From NCBI GenBank assembly GCA_947493005.1, contig CANLOY010000005.1, positions 1-64,000 on the forward strand: a stretch of 64,000 bases of DNA, in the 5' to 3' direction. The translations under genes and the position numbers were made by a program. Position 1 is the first letter of the stretch. Each line of letters opens with the position of its first letter. Below are positions 20,847-30,138 of the stretch, in pieces. A model generated the notes under the pieces. The model saw only the letters and a list, made by a program, of their open reading frames with translations. It was not told where the DNA came from and made no database searches. The DNA is from an uncultured Roseivirga sp. (GTDB lineage Bacteria > Bacteroidota > Bacteroidia > Cytophagales > Cyclobacteriaceae).

Positions 20847-22430
20847 TTACTTAGTAGTTAACTTGAAATTCATACCGTTCTTTTTTTCATCTACCATACG
20901 CTTTACATCTTCCAGAAGCTTTTTAGCATCATAGATAATCCCATCCTTAATTGTGTACTTAACACCGCCAACGCGAGTCACTTCATTATTGTCATTAAGC
21001 TTAATGGTTCCAGTACCATAGAGTACCTTCAGATTTTGTAGAGGGTTTTCTTCAACAATCAGGAAGTCAGCAAATTTTCCAACTTCTACCGAGCCCAGTT
21101 TATCATCTACACCAAGTGCCTCAGCACCATTTAAAGTTGCAGACATAATTACTTCAAGCGGGTGGAAACCAGCTTCTCTTAACAGCTCTAATTCTCTGAT
21201 AAAACCAAACCCGTATAGTTGATAAATAAAGCCTGAGTCTGAACCAGCTGTTACACGTCCACCTCTGTTTTTATATTCATTGATGAAGGTCATCCAGAGC
21301 TTGTAGTTTTCTTTCCAGGCCACTTCCTGCTCAGTACCCCAGGAAAACCAATAGGAACCATGCGATCTGCGACTGGGTCTGTAAAAGTCCCACAAAGAGG
21401 GGAGTGTATATTGCTGATGCCATTCAGCAGTGTATGCCCTCATCAAGTCTCTACTTGCTTCATAAATGTTAAAGGTTGGGTCAATGGTGAAGTCTAGCGA
21501 AATGAGCTCATCCATTACCTTATTCCAATGGTCTGAGTATGGTGCAGCCGCTTGCTTCCATAAACGTCCTGCTTCTCCAAACCTGTCTTGCTCATTTCTA
21601 TAATTATAATCAAGGCTATAGTTCTGTACTTTCCTGTCGGTGAAAAGTGCCTCAGGTAATCCATACCAGTGTTCCATAGAAGTCAGTCCTGCTCTGGCTG
21701 AGTTTAATACATTCCATCGCACCACATCCATTTGTGCATGGTGCATTGCTGAACGTAAGCCCAGTTTTTTGTTCTCTTCCAAAGCTGCCTGCATAATGTC
21801 TGGAGCTGCTCCGAAGAACTTTATACCGTCAGATCCATTTTTAGAATTATCTCTTACCCATTGGCGAGCCATTTCAGGAGTGGAAATGGGCTCTTTAGCT
21901 CCCTGTCCGAAACCGGTGTATGCAAAAATCCTTGGGGCAGTAATTTGGTTTTTTACGCTTTTTTCTTTGTGTTCCAATACCCATTTAAGTCCATTTCCGG
22001 CAGAAGGATCTCTTATTGTAGTGATACCGTGCGCAAGCCAAAGTTTAAATACATATTCTGAAGGAGTACCTTGGCCAGTGCCACCAATATGACCATGCAT
22101 GTCTATTAAGCCTGGAAGCAGGTACATGCCTTCGGCATCCAGTTCCTTATCTCCGCGTTTTGCCTTTGGCCTGTCCTGATCTCGTATTGGCATACCAGGG
22201 TAACCAACATTGTGTACTCCTTTGATAATGTTCTGTTCAACGACAATATCTACGGGTCCTGTTGGAGGAGCCCCGTTTCCATTGATTAGTGTTACTCCAC
22301 GAATGATTAGTCGATTAAACGGACCTTCGCCTTCGGTACGCTCTGGAGCTTTCTCTATTTGAGAGAATAATGATGATAATGGGAATAGTATCAGGCAGAT
22401 TAGCCCGATCAGACAGGTTCGGATTTGCAT
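20847..22430 (-). CDS. Exported amidohydrolase, imidazolonepropionase-like
   Basis: A 527-residue metal-dependent hydrolase of the amidohydrolase superfamily with a signal peptide (MQIRTCLIGLICLILFPLSSLFSQ). Metal ligands visible are the HxH of LLPGLIDMHGHIG (about residue 113), later histidines (AMHHAQ, MEHWYG) and the aspartate in TAGSDSGF. The small beta-sandwich domain is formed by both ends (LLPGLID, GKFADFLIVEENPL). Exported members cleave cyclic amides or dipeptides; the substrate is unknown. The start codon lies at the edge of a perfect inverted repeat, see 22429-22486. Confidence 0.9.
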   Translation of the reverse strand: MQIRTCLIGLICLILFPLSSLFSQIEKAPERTEGEGPFNRLIIRGVTLINGNGAPPTGPVDIVVEQNIIKGVHNVGYPGMPIRDQDRPKAKRGDKELDAEGMYLLPGLIDMHGHIGGTGQGTPSEYVFKLWLAHGITTIRDPSAGNGLKWVLEHKEKSVKNQITAPRIFAYTGFGQGAKEPISTPEMARQWVRDNSKNGSDGIKFFGAAPDIMQAALEENKKLGLRSAMHHAQMDVVRWNVLNSARAGLTSMEHWYGLPEALFTDRKVQNYSLDYNYRNEQDRFGEAGRLWKQAAAPYSDHWNKVMDELISLDFTIDPTFNIYEASRDLMRAYTAEWHQQYTLPSLWDFYRPSRRSHGSYWFSWGTEQEVAWKENYKLWMTFINEYKNRGGRVTAGSDSGFIYQLYGFGFIRELELLREAGFHPLEVIMSATLNGAEALGVDDKLGSVEVGKFADFLIVEENPLQNLKVLYGTGTIKLNDNNEVTRVGGVKYTIKDGIIYDAKKLLEDVKRMVDEKKNGMNFKLTTK

Positions 22431-22486
22431 GTTGTTAAAGGTTGACTATCTCAAAATATAGAGAATTCAATAACCTTTAACAACAT
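22429..22486 (-). promoter_or_regulatory. Perfect 15-base inverted repeat at amidohydrolase start
   Basis: ATGTTGTTAAAGGTT (22429-22443) and its exact reverse complement AACCTTTAACAACAT (22472-22486) are separated by 28 AT-rich bases. On the coding strand the second arm ends with the first two bases of the amidohydrolase ATG. As RNA it would be a 15-base-pair stem that buries the start codon; as DNA it could be an operator. There is no T run, so it does not look like a terminator. Confidence 0.6.
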
Positions 22487-22501
22487 ACTTTACAGGAGCA
22501 A

Positions 22502-22873
22502 TCAGCTTGTTCCTCTTCTTTTTACCTTTGAAAGGTTAAGGTCTACGGTTTGGCCCAATTGAGTCCATTTACCTTCGAACTTACCATCTTTCAACTTTCC
22601 TTCATATGACCCTTTACCTCTTTCAAGGTTTAGCTTCATGCGTAAAACATCATCTTTAAAGGTCACATCTTCCATTTTAAAGCCATGAGCATTTTGGTCA
22701 GGACTATCCATAGTAGCCTCAAGCTTGCCATTCTGGTTTTTTATATGGAAAACAATTTTGAGTGAGGTTCCCTGAACGGAGATTTTACCTTCCCAGTTGC
22801 CAACAACCTTAATAGGGTCGCTGCTTTGCGTAAAAAGTAGTGTGCTTAAGAGTAAAGTGATTACTGCTTTCAT
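22502..22873 (-). CDS. Small secreted beta protein of unknown function
   Basis: A 123-residue protein with a signal peptide (MKAVITLLLSTLLFTQ) and one all-beta domain with alternating turns (GNWEGKISVQGTSLKIVFHI, GKLEATMDSPDQ, GSYEGKLKDGKFEGKW). From memory this resembles the N-terminal domain placed before alpha/beta-hydrolase or peptidase domains in many Bacteroidota secreted enzymes; here it is complete on its own. It has no catalytic signature. It is upstream of the amidohydrolase on the same strand, separated by 71 bases that contain the inverted repeat. Confidence 0.75.
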   Translation of the reverse strand: MKAVITLLLSTLLFTQSSDPIKVVGNWEGKISVQGTSLKIVFHIKNQNGKLEATMDSPDQNAHGFKMEDVTFKDDVLRMKLNLERGKGSYEGKLKDGKFEGKWTQLGQTVDLNLSKVKRRGTS

Positions 22874-22933
22874 GTATCAAATATTTTTGTGATTCTATTA
22901 AACTAAAAATGTGCCAATTCAAATTGTGTAGGC

Positions 22934-25510
22934 CTACTGTATTTCATTCCGTAATACTTCTAATGGTGGTTTAGAGACAATTCCCCTACTATTTATTAAA
23001 CCAATTATTATTGTCAGACCTGTTATTATCGAATAAATCGCCAAAACCGGCAACAAGTTAGGAACAAATGTTGAGTTAAAAGAGTAGTATGCCAGTCCCC
23101 AGCTACCGAGCATAGCCAGAAGTATTCCTGAGAGCGATGCAAGGCTACCAAGAAAGAAATACTCAAGACTATTGATTGTGAGAATTTGTCTTTTACTGCC
23201 TCCCATTGTACGTAGTAAGACGCTCTCTTTGATTCTTTGAAATTTGGAGAGAATAACCGAACTAATAAGTACCAGAAGCCCTGTGATAATACTGAAAAGG
23301 GCCATGAAGCGTATCACGAAAGAAATCTTGTCAAGAATATCGTCAAGTGTGTTCAGTATTAGCCCAATATCAATAACCGATACATTTGGGTATGCTTTCA
23401 CAATATCTCTCTGGAACAATGCACCTTCTTCAATGCTTCTGACTCTGGTAATAAGTACATGAAATTGAGGGGCAGACTCAAGAACACCAGTAGGAAATAA
23501 TGCAAGAAAATTAGTTTGTACCCTGTTCCAGTCAATATCTCGTGTACTGCCAAGTATGGTAGAAACTGGTATGCCTTGAACATTCCAAACCAATGTGTCT
23601 CCAAGTTTTAGCTTGTTGCGTTTCACATAATCGTCTTCAAGGCTGACTAGCGGAACAATTTCCTGAAGGGATTGATCTATTTCTGGTCTTAACGAACCAC
23701 TGACCAACTCTTCAGAATCAATTAAGCTATCTCGATAAGTTACCCTCCATTCTCTTCGGAATATTCCACTTCTTAAGTTAATAGAAGTGTCATTCAGTAC
23801 CTGCTCATGGGTTATTCCATTGACTGACTCTAATCGCATTGTCACTATGGGAACACTTTGTAGTACAGGTAAGCCCTTTTCTTTAGTAAGAGATGAAATA
23901 GTTTCTACCTGATGGTTCTGGATATCAAAAACCATCATGTTGGGACGGTCTTCATTGGTTGTAATTTCAACCTCATTAATCAGTAATGTCTGAATAAAGT
24001 ACAAGGTTGTAATCAAAGCTGTGCCTAAACCAATGGAGGAAATCAGTACGAGAGTCTGGTTATTTGGACGATAAAGATTTGCCAGACTTTGGCGCCAAAC
24101 ATAACTCCATGAAGCAGGAAAGAATTTCTTTACAATCCACATACAGCTTTTTGCCACAAGGGCTAAAAAACCAAATGCCAAGACAATGAATACAGTGAAA
24201 ACCAAACTGTCTGCAATTGACCCAATCTGTATGAAAGCAAATCCGACAACAAAAACTAATATGGAAGCATAAATCAGCCATTGAGCTTTGTCTTTTTTTC
24301 TTTTGGTTTGGTCTTCAATGCCTCGTAGTGTAATCAGAGGAGATGCTTTTCTAATGGAGATGAGTGATGAAAGCGCGAAGAGAACAGCCATGAAAAGACC
24401 AGTTAGTACCCCTCCTAATATTGAAGTCCAGGATAGGGCTATAGTTACCTCTACGGGTAGAAACTCGGCAAACACTTCTGGAAGTACGGTTTGAATAAGT
24501 GTGCCAGCCAAGGCACCAAGTATTGACCCAATTAAACCTAGTATACTGATTTGTGTCAGGTAAATGAAGAAGGCATCTCTGCCACTGGCTCCAAGACATC
24601 TTAGGATAGCCACCAGCCTGATTTTTTCCTTAATGTAAATGTGCACGGCACTTGCTACTCCAACACAACCTAGTAGGAGTGCAACAAAAGCTACCAGATT
24701 GAGGAAATCTGCTAGATCATTAAAGGTTTCGCCAGTACTCTCTTTCCTTTCTCTGATAGTTTCACTACTGATTTTTTGTTGTCTAAGCGTATCGCTATCC
24801 TCCCAAATCTGATCGTCAATGTTAAAACTTTTAGGAGGGTCAATGAATTGATAGAACCTTCGATAATAAACCCTGCTTCCTCTTTTGACTAATCCAGTTT
24901 GTTTTAAGTAAGACATGGGAATATAAACCGCAGGGGCTACCAGCGTGGCTCCCATAGATTGCGAGGGAGAACTGATTAGTGCTCCTTCTATTTTGAAAAG
25001 CACATTTCCAATTCGAATTGAATCTCCAACTTGAGCATTGTATTGGATCATCACGCTTTGATCCACCAATGCTTTAGGCGCACCGTCTCTGAAACTGGCT
25101 TCGGCAGTTGCTGGTTCCGTTTCTATTTTCCCATAATATGGAAAGTCACCCTCCAATGACCTGACATCTACCAATCTGCTTTCCTGGTTTTTTGGGAAGA
25201 AAACCATGGAAGCAAAGCTATTTTCGTAAGACACTTTATACTCCAGCTTCTCTATACCAGAATAGCTGAAGGAAGAATCGTTGCTGGCAAGCTCAAGGTC
25301 TGCGCCCAGCAACTCTTTAGCTTGGTTGTTGATATCGTGCTGAAGGTTATCACTGAAAGAATTAATAGCTACTAATGCGGCAATACCTATGATTATAGAT
25401 GAAATAAATAGTAAAAGCCGAGATTTACTTTTACGGGTATCTCTCCATGCCATTTGTAAAATCCAACGCCACGAAACTTGCTTAGAAGGTACGTTGATTC
25501 GCTTATCCAT
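22934..25510 (-). CDS. ybbP: YbbP-like FtsX-family permease
   Basis: An 858-residue inner-membrane permease of the FtsX/MacB clan: a first transmembrane helix (LLLFISSIIIGIAALVAI), a large periplasmic domain, three helices (about 265-410), extra helices near 420-470, a second periplasmic domain, and three C-terminal helices. This layout matches YbbP, the partner of the YbbA ATPase in E. coli. The stop codon of the ATPase gene overlaps its start. With the divergent tesA-like gene it reproduces the E. coli tesA-ybbAP arrangement. A lipid or toxin export role has been suggested for the family, and the transported substrate is unknown. Confidence 0.88.
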   Translation of the reverse strand: MDKRINVPSKQVSWRWILQMAWRDTRKSKSRLLLFISSIIIGIAALVAINSFSDNLQHDINNQAKELLGADLELASNDSSFSYSGIEKLEYKVSYENSFASMVFFPKNQESRLVDVRSLEGDFPYYGKIETEPATAEASFRDGAPKALVDQSVMIQYNAQVGDSIRIGNVLFKIEGALISSPSQSMGATLVAPAVYIPMSYLKQTGLVKRGSRVYYRRFYQFIDPPKSFNIDDQIWEDSDTLRQQKISSETIRERKESTGETFNDLADFLNLVAFVALLLGCVGVASAVHIYIKEKIRLVAILRCLGASGRDAFFIYLTQISILGLIGSILGALAGTLIQTVLPEVFAEFLPVEVTIALSWTSILGGVLTGLFMAVLFALSSLISIRKASPLITLRGIEDQTKRKKDKAQWLIYASILVFVVGFAFIQIGSIADSLVFTVFIVLAFGFLALVAKSCMWIVKKFFPASWSYVWRQSLANLYRPNNQTLVLISSIGLGTALITTLYFIQTLLINEVEITTNEDRPNMMVFDIQNHQVETISSLTKEKGLPVLQSVPIVTMRLESVNGITHEQVLNDTSINLRSGIFRREWRVTYRDSLIDSEELVSGSLRPEIDQSLQEIVPLVSLEDDYVKRNKLKLGDTLVWNVQGIPVSTILGSTRDIDWNRVQTNFLALFPTGVLESAPQFHVLITRVRSIEEGALFQRDIVKAYPNVSVIDIGLILNTLDDILDKISFVIRFMALFSIITGLLVLISSVILSKFQRIKESVLLRTMGGSKRQILTINSLEYFFLGSLASLSGILLAMLGSWGLAYYSFNSTFVPNLLPVLAIYSIITGLTIIIGLINSRGIVSKPPLEVLRNEIQ

Positions 25511-26199
25511 CAGGCGTTAGTCACAGTTTCGATATTTTGAAGAATGCCACCCTTTAATCGGATGATTCGATCGGTTTTCTGCGCAAGCTCAAGATCATGA
25601 GTAACTAATACCAATGTAGTTCCCGATTCACGGTTAAGTTCGAACAGAAGCGACTCGATTTTCTCTGATGTTTCTTCATCAAGATTGCCGGTAGGCTCAT
25701 CGGCAAACAAGATTTCTGGATTATTGGAAAATGCACGCGCAATAGAAATTCGCTGCTGTTCACCGCCAGAAAGCTGAGTAGGGTAGTGGTCGTGCCTGTC
25801 TGCAAGACCAACACGATCTAATAATTCCAGCGCTCTTTGTTTGATCCCTTTCTCTTTTCTCAGTTCCATTGGAACCATAATGTTCTCTAGAGCAGTCAGT
25901 GTTGGAAGCAATTGAAAGTTCTGGAAAACAAAACCTACATGCTGGTTTCGCACATAAGCCCTTTCGTCTTCATTTAAGCCATCCAGTAGAATTCCATTTA
26001 AGAGAACCGATCCTGATGTGGCTCTATCAAGACCGGCACAAAGTCCTAGCAGCGTGGTTTTACCACTGCCAGAGGAGCCTACAATGCTCAATTTGTCTCC
26101 GCTTTCAATAGAAAAACTTATATCGGAAAGTACCGTTAATGACTTTGATCCACTGGAGTATGTTTTGGTGAGGTTAGAAACCTCGAGAATATTTGACAT
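25510..26199 (-). CDS. ybbA: YbbA-like ABC transporter ATPase
   Basis: A 229-residue ATP-binding subunit of the MacB/LolD/YbbA group. Walker A is GSSGSGKTT at 41-49, the signature is [10 protein letters not shown] (about 142), Walker B and the D-loop are [12 protein letters not shown], and the switch histidine is in LVTHD. An upstream TTG could add two residues, but the ATG at 26199 (MSNILEV) is more natural. It forms a coupled pair with the permease at 22934 and is divergent from the SGNH esterase gene with about 70 bases between them, which must hold both promoters. Confidence 0.93.
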   Translation of the reverse strand: MSNILEVSNLTKTYSSGSKSLTVLSDISFSIESGDKLSIVGSSGSGKTTLLGLCAGLDRATSGSVLLNGILLDGLNEDERAYVRNQHVGFVFQNFQLLPTLTALENIMVPMELRKEKGIKQRALELLDRVGLADRHDHYPTQLSGGEQQRISIARAFSNNPEILFADEPTGNLDEETSEKIESLLFELNRESGTTLVLVTHDLELAQKTDRIIRLKGGILQNIETVTNA

Positions 26200-26269
26200 A
26201 TTCAAGATGCAAATGTTGATATATTCAAGACGAATGTACTGCGTTTAGGTTCTTCAGTTCAATAAATTA

Positions 26270-26917
26270 ATGAGACTAAGTACACTGTTATTTAATTTAA
26301 GGAGTAATCTATTGATTTTGATTGGCTTGATTGCCATGCTGTTTAACATTGTTGAACAAAATCAAAAAAAGCGCATAGTGTTTTTCGGAGATAGCATCAC
26401 AGCAGGCTATGGTCTATCTACTGAGCAGGCATTTCCGGCTTTAATTCAACAAAAGCTTAACGAAAAGAATCTTCCTTACGAAGCAATTAATGCTGGATTA
26501 AGTGGAGAGACTTCTGCAGGTGGGCTGGGAAGAATTGACTGGATACTCAAAGCTAAGCCCGATATTTTTGTTTTAGAATTAGGTGGTAATGACGGCCTTA
26601 GAGGTTTGAGTCTTAAGGAAACAGAAAAGAATCTGACTATGATCGTGGCTAAGGTGAAAAAAAGAAATCCTGATGCCATTGTGGTTCTCGCAGGAATGCA
26701 AATACCACCAAACCTGGGTACAGACTATACCGAAGATTTTAAAAACCTGTTTGGAAAAGTAGCAAGAAAGACCAAATCAGAACTTATTCCTTTCTTGCTG
26801 GATAAAGTAGGAGGGTATCCAGAATTAAATCTTCCGGATGGAATTCATCCAAATGTTGAAGGACACACAATTGTTGCTGAAACAGTTTGGAAGAACCTGA
26901 AGCAATACCTTAAATGA
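26270..26917 (+). CDS. tesA: TesA-like SGNH esterase
   Basis: A 215-residue serine esterase/lysophospholipase of the GDSL/SGNH clan. The nucleophile is S42 in FFGDSITAGYG, followed by the oxyanion blocks (INAGLSGETSAGG, ELGGNDGL) and the catalytic Asp/His in LPDGIHPNVEGH. The N-terminus has one hydrophobic helix (LLILIGLIAMLFNIV), so it is exported or membrane-anchored. The family hydrolyses acyl esters and thioesters. It is divergent from ybbA as in proteobacteria, which supports a functional link. Confidence 0.92.
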   Translation: MRLSTLLFNLRSNLLILIGLIAMLFNIVEQNQKKRIVFFGDSITAGYGLSTEQAFPALIQQKLNEKNLPYEAINAGLSGETSAGGLGRIDWILKAKPDIFVLELGGNDGLRGLSLKETEKNLTMIVAKVKKRNPDAIVVLAGMQIPPNLGTDYTEDFKNLFGKVARKTKSELIPFLLDKVGGYPELNLPDGIHPNVEGHTIVAETVWKNLKQYLK

Positions 26918-26955
26918 TTACTAAGTATTTGATTTGAAACAAGCAATCTTCACTC

Positions 26956-27714
26956 TTATCGCTTCAAAAACGCCTGATATCTTTTGAGTATTTTTTGAGT
27001 GATCTCAAATTCACTTTTCCCAATAATTTCCCCATCCAGAAAAGCGCAGAACTCCATAAATTCATCAATTACTCTATCATCAATCCTTGTTACTCTTTTA
27101 ACAATATCTTTGTTAAAGTACTTTGCTCTTTCTACTTGTCGTTTTGCTTGAAAACTATCAGCCTCTTTCATTTTCCGAATAATACGAGCCTGCTTGGGCT
27201 TTTTATCCAGTATCTGGAAGATAGGAATTGATGCAAGCGTAACACCTTGACTTCCTCCTGTAGGAACATATCGACTGGGAGGGCCTTGAATCGGCATTCG
27301 CCAGAAACTACTTGGAAAAGAAAGCCTAACAGTATCTGGAGCACGTTTTCTCAAATAAAAATCATCGCTTAACTGTATTACTTCAAATGGATCTAGCTCC
27401 AATGCCTTTGTAGTCATTTCAATGTTTACTCTCCCTTTGGCATCACGTATGTCTTCATCAATAATCAAGTGATAATCGGCATACCCTACAAATGAAATCC
27501 TCAAAGTATCCCCTAGTGCTACTGAGAATTCGAACTCACCTTTTGGAGAAGACGCAATTCCTTTTTCTTTATTGACAATAAGAATACTTGCGTAAGGAAT
27601 TGGTTGTAAAGTCTGCTTGTCAATTAATAGCCCTTTCAAAGTGAAAGTATTGGATTGGGCATAAGCTCCACTCCATAGTAAAATGGAAAAAAGGATAAGA
27701 AGCAGCTTTTTCAT
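26956..27714 (-). CDS. CarboxypepD_reg-like domain exported protein
   Basis: A 252-residue exported protein with signal peptide (MKKLLLILFSILLWSGAYAQ) and an N-terminal carboxypeptidase-regulatory-like beta-sandwich (about 22-110; GLLIDKQTLQPIPYASILIV, SPKGEFEFSV, ISFVGYADYHLII), the domain that precedes TonB receptors and many outer-membrane proteins in Bacteroidota. The C-terminal half is basic and helical, without a receptor barrel. It follows the ECF sigma and anti-sigma pair by 50 bases on the same strand and may be their target or cargo. The exact role is unknown. Confidence 0.82.
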   Translation of the reverse strand: MKKLLLILFSILLWSGAYAQSNTFTLKGLLIDKQTLQPIPYASILIVNKEKGIASSPKGEFEFSVALGDTLRISFVGYADYHLIIDEDIRDAKGRVNIEMTTKALELDPFEVIQLSDDFYLRKRAPDTVRLSFPSSFWRMPIQGPPSRYVPTGGSQGVTLASIPIFQILDKKPKQARIIRKMKEADSFQAKRQVERAKYFNKDIVKRVTRIDDRVIDEFMEFCAFLDGEIIGKSEFEITQKILKRYQAFLKR

Positions 27715-27764
27715 TTGTATTATGACAAACGAAGTTGGTGGATAATCAGTTTTAAACTAAACGT

Positions 27765-28151
27765 TTAACTGTTTTTAACCTTGCCTTGCTTTTGCTGATT
27801 GAGCGCTTTATTGAAAAGTACTGCTAGCCAGATTGTGGCAATAGTAAGCAATGAAATATACTGATATGTGCTGCTCAAATCCACATTCAAAGATAGATCT
27901 GGAGCCTTGATATTTAATTGATCCATTCCAAGGTTCAACCCATTACCTGTAATGAGGAGATAGATTAATGGAGATACAACAAGTAAGGCAAAGATTACTT
28001 TTCCCCATATTGGTATTGTAAAAGCTGCAACTTTTTGAGATAGCTGTGCCTTTTCCAGAATAATTCTGTTAAAGCTTAGCGATGGCTCCTCCAACCCTTC
28101 TTCTTGAAGTAGTGCTTTTAATTCCTTATCTGAGAGGTTAAATTCCTTCAT
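27765..28151 (-). CDS. Probable anti-sigma-like membrane protein
   Basis: A 128-residue protein with a short charged N-terminal cytoplasmic part (about 45 residues, LSDKELKALLQEEGLEEP), two transmembrane helices (VIFALLVVSPLIYLLI and ISLLTIATIWLAVLF) and a periplasmic loop between them. It has no recognisable ZAS zinc motif. The overlap of its ATG with the TGA of the ECF sigma gene is the main reason to propose an anti-sigma role; sequence alone does not prove it. Confidence 0.7.
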   Translation of the reverse strand: MKEFNLSDKELKALLQEEGLEEPSLSFNRIILEKAQLSQKVAAFTIPIWGKVIFALLVVSPLIYLLITGNGLNLGMDQLNIKAPDLSLNVDLSSTYQYISLLTIATIWLAVLFNKALNQQKQGKVKNS

Positions 28152-28738
28152 AACAACGATCTTACTTCTGTGTCCAACAACTGCTCCAAAACCTTTAACA
28201 ATCTTTTTCTAGACCTGTGCAATCTAACTTTTACATTAGACAATTCCCAGCCTGTGATTTCACAAATCTCCTGTATAGAGTTCTCATTCAGGTAAAAAAG
28301 CGTAATCACTACCTGATCTTCAGAAGACAATAAGTCGAGAGCTTGTTTAATATAACCCGAACGCTCTACTTTTTGAAGCCTGTGCCATTCTTTGCCCGAT
28401 TCACTATATGAAGACAGCAATTCTTCTCTGTGGTGGGAAATATCGCTGGTTTGAATTTTCTTTTTTCTCAACCGGGTTAAAGCGGTATTATAAACTATTG
28501 TATACAACCAGGTGGAAAACTTAGAGTTGCCTTCAAACTGTTTGATGTTTTTATAAGCCTTTAAAAACGCGTCCTGTGCCACTTCTTCAGCATCTTCTCT
28601 GTTTTTCATGAGTTTTAAGGCCAGGGTAAATGCCATGGCTTTATACTCATCAATGAGCACATTGAATGCAGCCATATCACCAGCTTTTACTTTGGCGATT
28701 ATTAACTCCATGGCATATTGCTCATTGTACTCCTTCAT
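28148..28738 (-). CDS. ECF-type RNA polymerase sigma factor
   Basis: A 196-residue sigma-70 family factor with only regions 2 and 4. Region 2 (about 20-95) includes AEEVAQDAFLKAYKNIKQF and the promoter-melting part FSTWLYTIVYNTALTRLRKK. Region 4 (about 130-190) ends with the helix-turn-helix SIQEICEITGWELSNVKVRLHR. It is the first gene of a three-gene run with the small two-helix protein and the CarboxypepD-like protein. The inducing signal is unknown. The 206 bases upstream hold the divergent start of the next gene, and I see no certain promoter. Confidence 0.94.
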   Translation of the reverse strand: MKEYNEQYAMELIIAKVKAGDMAAFNVLIDEYKAMAFTLALKLMKNREDAEEVAQDAFLKAYKNIKQFEGNSKFSTWLYTIVYNTALTRLRKKKIQTSDISHHREELLSSYSESGKEWHRLQKVERSGYIKQALDLLSSEDQVVITLFYLNENSIQEICEITGWELSNVKVRLHRSRKRLLKVLEQLLDTEVRSLL

Positions 28739-28944
28739 TTTCTTACTTTGACTAAAGGGTGGAAAATTAGGTTACAGTTAAGTTAAGAAAATCTCAAATG
28801 ACCTTTCTCTTATGTATTAAGGTTTCTCTATACTTTCTGTCATGGGTTAACACGGGATATTGAAAAAAGAGTAAATTTTTTTGAAACAGGTGTAACTTAA
28901 ATTCGCCAAGTAGCATCAAAGCCATTAAACAAAACAGATAAATC

Positions 28945-29304
28945 ATGGACGGGTTTTTATTTATGACATCATTGACCTTCTCACTTGCAGGACTTATTTT
29001 CTTCCACCTGCTTACAAGACATAGAGAAAGGACTCAGATGATAGAAAAGGGTGCGGATGCATCTCTGTTTCAGGCTGAACCAAGAAAGCGTAATTACTTC
29101 TTTGTAATGCTTTTGGGTATACTTTTTATCTGTCTTTCACTAGGAGTAGGCTTTGGGTTTTTATTGGAAAATGTATTAATCGATTCGGATTGGATCAATA
29201 ATGGTGGTCACCCTGGCCCATATTTCTTTAGCATATTCATGATGCTTGGAGCAGGATTTATAGTAGGGTTCTTCTTTAATAAGAAAATGATTAATAAAGA
29301 ATAA
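28945..29304 (+). CDS. Small membrane protein (DUF6249-like)
   Basis: A 119-residue inner-membrane protein with three hydrophobic segments (about 5-22, 50-75 and 95-113) and a cytosolic loop RHRERTQMIEKGADASLFQ. That loop, with the ERxxMIEKG pattern, is typical of short Bacteroidota proteins placed beside ECF sigma factors. The start ATG follows a TTTG...TAAATTCG pair that resembles a Bacteroidota promoter with a short spacer (14 bases). Divergent from the sigma gene. No function can be assigned. Confidence 0.75.
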   Translation: MDGFLFMTSLTFSLAGLIFFHLLTRHRERTQMIEKGADASLFQAEPRKRNYFFVMLLGILFICLSLGVGFGFLLENVLIDSDWINNGGHPGPYFFSIFMMLGAGFIVGFFFNKKMINKE

Positions 29305-29335
29305 AAAATAGTTTTGACCGATTTGGAGGTGATTT

Positions 29336-29370
29336 GAACCCCTTGCCGATAGGTAAGGGGTTCTTTTTTG
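29336..29370 (+). terminator. Intrinsic terminator
   Basis: Stem GAACCCCTTGCC / GGTAAGGGGTTC (one G-T pair) with a GATA loop, followed by TTTTTTG. It ends the small membrane protein gene at 28945 and can act on the convergent gene that ends at 29379. Confidence 0.88.
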
Positions 29371-29378
29371 TATTTGAT

Positions 29379-30005
29379 TTAATTCCTGAGCTTGACTCCA
29401 ATGGCAAGTGTCCAGGCCATTATTCCAAACATAAATAGCCTGAATCCGTGTAGGTCTACCAATGTGAAGCCTGAAATGAGCATAATGAGAAAGCCAAGCC
29501 CAAGAGCAATACCCAATACCGCAATCCATTTGGGAAATATTTTGTGCTTTATCAAAAGAACCGACCACATTAAGAAAGCCTCACATATAGCTCCGATAAA
29601 TATAAAATCGAAGGCTTTGTTTAGAGAAAAACTGTAAGACAGCACCACTTGAGCTACTTCTGTTTTCTGTTGACTTGAATCAGCAAGACTATCAACAAAG
29701 AAAGGGACCGTTAGTCCGTTGGTGGCTGCCGCAATCAGTGCTGCAAATAACCCTAAACTGGCTGTTATCAGTGCCAAAACCGAAAGTGTTCTGTCCATTC
29801 CTATTCTTTTGCTAAGTCCCCAGAACCCAAGGATGATAAAGGGCACCGATATTATTGCAATAGTGTGACTGGAGATGATTACAGGAGAAATTTTGATTAG
29901 GTGATTAATGTCTCCACCAGCAGGATGGAGGACCATTGTAATGACTCCGAGCAACGACCCGACAATCATTGACAAGCCAGCATTTTTTTCTAGTTGATTT
30001 TTCAT
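29379..30005 (-). CDS. Six-helix membrane protein of unknown function
   Basis: A 208-residue integral membrane protein with six predicted helices, including SMIVGSLLGVITMVLHPAGG at the N-terminus, IIAIISVPFIILGFWGL, and a final pair near residues 155-205. The Gly/Ala-rich helices and the short HPAGGDIN loop recall DUF4386-like or anthrone-oxygenase-like small membrane families, but I cannot name a family with confidence. It is monocistronic. A Crp/Fnr gene lies 174 bases upstream, read in the same direction. Confidence 0.7.
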   Translation of the reverse strand: MKNQLEKNAGLSMIVGSLLGVITMVLHPAGGDINHLIKISPVIISSHTIAIISVPFIILGFWGLSKRIGMDRTLSVLALITASLGLFAALIAAATNGLTVPFFVDSLADSSQQKTEVAQVVLSYSFSLNKAFDFIFIGAICEAFLMWSVLLIKHKIFPKWIAVLGIALGLGFLIMLISGFTLVDLHGFRLFMFGIMAWTLAIGVKLRN

Positions 30006-30138
30006 GAGATAATGATTTATCTCGCAAAGATTAAAGTAGATGCCCAGTCTATTGCTTGACTGAAATCAAGAAAGTTTGGAAATAAGAATTAACTAATTGG
30101 TTGCCTTTTTACATTTTGATGGAGAAGGTACTATTAGC

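Noticed and set aside
29176-29568. A 130-codon minus-strand frame across two genes and a terminator
   Set aside because: It overlaps two supported genes in other frames and crosses a strong terminator hairpin.
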